NCBI RefSeq assembly: GCF_006094695.1
Contig: NZ_CP035103.1
Location: forward strand, 3,882,652 to 3,946,651
From: Kocuria rosea
Lineage (GTDB): Bacteria; Actinomycetota; Actinomycetes; Actinomycetales; Micrococcaceae
Direction: 5' to 3'
Length of the DNA stretch: 64,000 nucleotides
A program made the position numbers and the translations under genes. Positions 61,258 to 64,000 of this stretch are shown in pieces. Numbering within the stretch: position 1 is the stretch's first letter; each line of letters opens with the position of its first letter. Below the pieces are notes generated by a model, which was given only the letters and a program-made list of their open reading frames with translations, was not told the origin of the DNA and did no database searches.

Positions 61258-62244
61258 TCATCGCGCCTGTTTCCGCTTCGCCTGCTGCCTCTGGCGCTTC
61301 TTGCCGACCGGCTGCTGACGCTGCCCGGCGGCGGCGCGGGCACGCTGCTCCTCGATGTCGGCCTCGTGCTCCTCCACGGTCTTGCCGACCGGGGGGAGCC
61401 CCTTGGCGGCGCGGCGCTCGTTGAGCTCCTGCTCGGCCTGCGAGCCCGGGGTCGGGTTGTTGCGGATGACCCACCACTGCTGGCCCATGGACCAGACGTT
61501 GGAGACGGTCCAGTAGATGAGGACGCCGATGGGGAAGTTGATGCCGCCGATCGCGAAGACCAGGGGGAACAGGTACAGCATCATCTGCTGCTGGCGGTAC
61601 ATGGGGGAGGCCTTCGCGGCCTCGCTCATGTTCTTGGCCGTCAGCTGCTTCTGGGTGAAGAACTGCGAGGCGGACATCGCGACGATCATCACGATCGCCA
61701 GGAGGATCGTGGCCACGTGGTTGCCGTCGCCGGGGTTGAGCAGCGTGGAGAACAGCGGGGCGCCGAAGAACGTGGCCTCGTTGAAGGACTGCACGGTGGC
61801 CGCGTTCAGGACGTGCACGCCCTCGCCGGCGGCCGCGGACCCGGGCACGCCGTTGAGGACCTGGAACAGCCCGAAGAAGATGGGCATCTGCACCAGGATG
61901 GGCAGGCAGGCGGAGAACGGGTTGGAGCCGTGGCTCTTGTACAGCTCCATCTGCTCCTGGGCCATGGCCTGCCGGGACAGCTGGTCCTTCTTGCCCTTGT
62001 ACTTGGCCTGGAGCTTGGCCATCTCCGGCTGCAGCTCCTGCATGCCGCGCATGGACTTGATCTGCTTGAGGAACAGCGGGATGGTCAGCGTGCGCATGAC
62101 CAGGGTCAGGCCCACGATGCACAGCACCCAGGTGATGCCCGCGGCGGGGTCCATCCCGAGGGCCGTCAGCATCTCGTGGAACACCCACAGCACGGCGGAG
62201 ACGACCCACCTGAAGGGGAAGAGGATCATTTCGAACAGGTTCAT
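61258..62244 (-). CDS. yidC: Membrane protein insertase YidC
   Basis: The 328-residue protein has five or so membrane helices: MNLFEMILFPFRWVVSAVLWVFHEML at the N terminus, LCIVGLTLVMRTLTIPLFLKQI with the conserved groove Arg, LPILVQMPIFFGLFQVL and FPIGVLIYWTVSNVWSMGQQW. A strongly basic C-terminal tail (VGKKRQRQQAKRKQAR) suits ribosome contact. No lipobox is evident. It inserts and folds membrane proteins with or without SecYEG. yidD overlaps its 5' end by 4 bp. Confidence 0.96.
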   Translation of the reverse strand: MNLFEMILFPFRWVVSAVLWVFHEMLTALGMDPAAGITWVLCIVGLTLVMRTLTIPLFLKQIKSMRGMQELQPEMAKLQAKYKGKKDQLSRQAMAQEQMELYKSHGSNPFSACLPILVQMPIFFGLFQVLNGVPGSAAAGEGVHVLNAATVQSFNEATFFGAPLFSTLLNPGDGNHVATILLAIVMIVAMSASQFFTQKQLTAKNMSEAAKASPMYRQQQMMLYLFPLVFAIGGINFPIGVLIYWTVSNVWSMGQQWWVIRNNPTPGSQAEQELNERRAAKGLPPVGKTVEEHEADIEEQRARAAAGQRQQPVGKKRQRQQAKRKQAR

Positions 62245-62681
62245 GGGGAAGGCTCTCCTTGGGCCGCGGGACCGGTGGCCCCGGCGGGGTGGTGCTGGTG
62301 GCGCTCAGCAAGGGTGGGATGGTTCAGCAGGACGATCCGGGGAAGGGACGCGAAGTCGGGGAAGACCCGGCCCCCGTCCGGGACCCTGTCGATCCCACCC
62401 GCCGCCCAGGGGTGGCAGCGGAGGAGCCTGCGGACGCTGAGGCCCAGGCCGCGCACGGCGCCGTGCACCGTGACGGACTCGAGGGCGTAGGCCGAGCAGG
62501 AGGGGAAGTACCGGCAGACGTCCCCGTACAGGGGGGAGACGATGGTCCGGTAGAGCTTGAGACCCGCGATGAGTGCGTTCTGGGGCAGGAACCACAGGAC
62601 CTGCCACGCGGACGCCGGGCGGACGAACTCGTGGGGAGCCGCCGCGAGGAGGTCCTCGGGCGCGTGAGCGTGCTCGCTCAT
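62241..62681 (-). CDS. yidD: Membrane protein insertion efficiency factor YidD
   Basis: The 146-residue protein contains the YidD/DUF37 core LKLYRTIVSPLYGDVCRYFPSCSAYALESVTVHGAVRGLGLSVRRLLRCHPWAAGGIDRVP with its three conserved cysteines. N- and C-terminal extensions of about 30 and 40 residues are longer than in E. coli (85 residues). It helps YidC-dependent insertion. ATG overlaps the rnpA stop by 4 bp. Confidence 0.95.
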   Translation of the reverse strand: MSEHAHAPEDLLAAAPHEFVRPASAWQVLWFLPQNALIAGLKLYRTIVSPLYGDVCRYFPSCSAYALESVTVHGAVRGLGLSVRRLLRCHPWAAGGIDRVPDGGRVFPDFASLPRIVLLNHPTLAERHQHHPAGATGPAAQGEPSP

Positions 62682-63091
62682 GACTCCGGCTCCTCCCGTG
62701 CGGGTCGTCGGTCTGCTGCGGTGGTCGTCGTCCCGGCGGTCCCGGGAGCCCCGGCCCGCGCGGACGCCGTCCGCCACGCCTTCGCGTAGTCGGCGGCCAG
62801 CTCCGTCCAGTCCGCGCGGGAGGCGGGCGGCAGCGCGCGCACCACGACGTCGTAACCGTACGGGGCCTGCCTGACCGTGGTCTGGGCGAGCTCCCGGAGG
62901 CGTCGCTTCACCTTGTTGCGGCGCACGGCGTTGCCCACGGCCTTCGAGACGACGAAGCCGAACCGGGCCGGGTGCTCTTCGCCGGTGGGACGCACATAGA
63001 CGACGACGTTCCGGCGCCCGTTGCGGGCGCCGGAACGCGTGGTGGCCGAGAACTGGGCCGAGGTCCGGATCCGGTGCTGTTCAGGCAGCAC
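62678..63091 (-). CDS. rnpA: Ribonuclease P protein component
   Basis: The 137-residue basic protein has LPEQHRIRTSAQFSATTRSG at the N terminus, RFGFVVSKAVGNAVRRNKVKRRLRELAQ (the RNR motif) and VVVRALPPASRADWTELAADYAKAW. It assists the RNase P RNA in tRNA 5' maturation. It is the second gene after rpmH in the origin operon. Confidence 0.96.
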   Translation of the reverse strand: MLPEQHRIRTSAQFSATTRSGARNGRRNVVVYVRPTGEEHPARFGFVVSKAVGNAVRRNKVKRRLRELAQTTVRQAPYGYDVVVRALPPASRADWTELAADYAKAWRTASARAGAPGTAGTTTTAADRRPAREEPES

Positions 63092-63193
63092 GGTCCCGCT
63101 CCTGCACGGTCGGCGGCTCGGGCGGCTCCGGCACGACGACGAGCGCCCGTCGCGGGGCGGTCGTCGGAAGCGCCGGCGCCGACACGGACCGGC

Positions 63194-63331
63194 TCAGGCG
63201 GAGAGCTCGGTGCGGCCCTTGCTGCGGCGGGCGGCGAGGATGGCGCGGCCGGCGCGGGTGCGCATCCGGGCACGGAAGCCGTGCTTCTTGGCGCGACGGC
63301 GGTTATTCGGCTGAAAAGTCCGCTTGCTCAC
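63194..63331 (-). CDS. rpmH: 50S ribosomal protein L34
   Basis: A 45-residue ORF starting GTG encodes [44 protein letters not shown], the complete L34. It is the first gene of the leftward origin operon and its promoter lies about 150 bases upstream. Confidence 0.97.
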   Translation of the reverse strand: MSKRTFQPNNRRRAKKHGFRARMRTRAGRAILAARRSKGRTELSA

Positions 63332-63478
63332 TGGTTACTCCAAAGGCGTCAGGGTGTGCGCCCGTCCTCGGGCTCACCGCACCGGGTTCGGCGCGGAGGA
63401 GAGGGACGGTCACAGCGGTGCTGGTGGATGCGTCCGAGCATGCGGATGGGCATGACAGTGGACACAAAAGACTACTTC

Positions 63479-63507
63479 ACCCTAGACAACGGGCAGGGGA
63501 CGGTCAA
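63479..63507 (-). promoter_or_regulatory. Predicted promoter of the rpmH-rnpA-yidD-yidC operon
   Basis: Minus-strand TTGACC (63502-63507) and TAGGGT (63479-63484) are spaced exactly 17 bp, about 148 bases before the rpmH start. The -10 matches the actinobacterial TANNNT pattern. Confidence 0.65.
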
Positions 63508-63943
63508 ATCAGCGACGGGTGGCCGAGGGCCCCGGTGCCGCCGGCGCAGGAGCGGGGCGGCCGGGGCGGAACCGGATCGAACGGTGGTCGAGTGCTGGAC
63601 CGGGCACCGGGAGACCCGGTGCCGCTGTGCAGTTCACATCCTACCCACAGCTGTGCACGGATCTTCATCACATCCTGTGGAAAACCTGCCCGGCCGGAGC
63701 CGCGGAACCACGCGGATCGGGGGTCGAACTACACGTCTGTAGTTCCCGGAGCCCCCGGAAAACGGCTATGAACACGTTCGGCGCATGTTCTAGGCTGGCA
63801 CTCGCGGCTGGCCCCCGACAGCTTTTCCACCGTTGTGAACAACGCTGTGGACAAGATCCCCGGCGAGGGGCCGGGACGACCCGTCCACCGCCTCGTCATC
63901 CCGACGACATCTCGATGACATCTCGACGACAGCAGGAGTACGC
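63508..63943. other. dnaA-rpmH intergenic region with DnaA-box-like sites
   Basis: These 436 bases hold no protein gene. DnaA-box-like sites include TGTGGAAAA (63676-63684), TTTTCCACC (63823-63831), TTGTGAACA (63833-63841) and the perfect TGTGGACAA (63846-63854). A TAGGCT hexamer at 63791-63796 may be the dnaA -10. The sites fit autoregulation of dnaA or the left flank of oriC. In this phylum the main box array usually lies between dnaA and dnaN, outside the window. Confidence 0.7.
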
Positions 63944-64000
63944 GTGAGCACGCAGGACAATCAGGCGCTCAGCGCGCAGTGGGCCGAATGCGTGCAGTAC
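63944..64000 (+). CDS. dnaA: Chromosomal replication initiator DnaA (5' end only)
   Basis: A GTG start with AGGAG 5 bases upstream opens a frame reading MSTQDNQALSAQWAECVQY up to the window edge. It fits the DnaA domain I start, and the position after divergent rpmH is diagnostic. Only 19 codons are visible. Confidence 0.9.
   Translation, partial: MSTQDNQALSAQWAECVQY

Noticed and set aside
63508..63943. Calling this gap the full oriC
   Set aside because: It has several DnaA-box-like sites, but in actinobacteria the main array lies between dnaA and dnaN, which is beyond the window.
1..64000. CRISPR arrays, tRNA and rRNA genes
   Set aside because: No regularly spaced direct repeats and no tRNA or rRNA signature were recognised by eye. 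A covariance-model scan would be decisive but could not be run.

Overview
The window is very GC-rich, uses GTG and TTG starts freely and has TANNNT-type promoters. It ends in the classic actinobacterial origin block parB-parA-rsmG-khpB-yidC-yidD-rnpA-rpmH, reading leftward, followed by the first codons of dnaA reading rightward. Content and order (rpsF-ssb-rpsR-rplI, dnaB, murJ, trxB-trxA, cwlM next to parAB) fit a member of the Micrococcaceae, probably Kocuria-like. The genus is inference from general knowledge, not from a search. The window is therefore roughly the 64 kb of chromosome to one side of dnaA/oriC.

Layout. 1-20.8 kb is accessory metabolism and envelope functions: a partial UvrA-like ATPase, ApbE beside a damaged FMN-binding gene, small secreted and membrane proteins, a serine hydrolase lipoprotein, an ABC-F ATPase with a possible 4-codon leader peptide, two AraC regulators, a kinase-fold/phosphatase pair, a MoxR/VWA pair, DUF808, a hydrolase, a cysteine-less glutamine-amidotransferase homologue and a zinc alcohol dehydrogenase. 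20.9-27.7 kb looks like a small catabolic island: a TauE-type permease, an operon of DHDPS-family lyase plus an NRAMP-fold transporter without the usual metal ligands, a divergent LacI regulator with a clear operator, a 4-oxalocrotonate tautomerase, another AraC regulator and an alpha/beta hydrolase.

27.9-33.1 kb carries two selfish elements side by side. dnaB is interrupted in its Walker A codons by a 414-residue class 3 (Ala1, W-C-T) intein with a LAGLIDADG endonuclease and Cys-rich zinc-finger-like insert. The neighbouring amidase gene is split by a fresh IS481-family element with a 6-bp GCTAGC duplication; removing the element restores the reading frame exactly. 33-44.7 kb has an orphan substrate-binding protein, a patatin, a non-coding cluster of DnaA-box-like sequences (35.56-35.65 kb), the ribosomal protein/SSB operon, a TM2 protein and an fbpABC-like iron transporter.

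44.7-64 kb is the conserved origin-proximal segment: an ABC-2 exporter, a multispanning membrane protein, cca, a Nudix gene, murJ, a murJ-partner membrane protein, trxB, trxA, a CwlM-like protein, and then parB/parA with five good parS sites. One parS is the centre of a 52-bp perfect palindrome between cwlM and parB. Four others lie inside parB and parA, where they encode the pentapeptide VSRET. No tRNA, rRNA or CRISPR array was recognised. Most long open frames antisense to these genes are GC artefacts.
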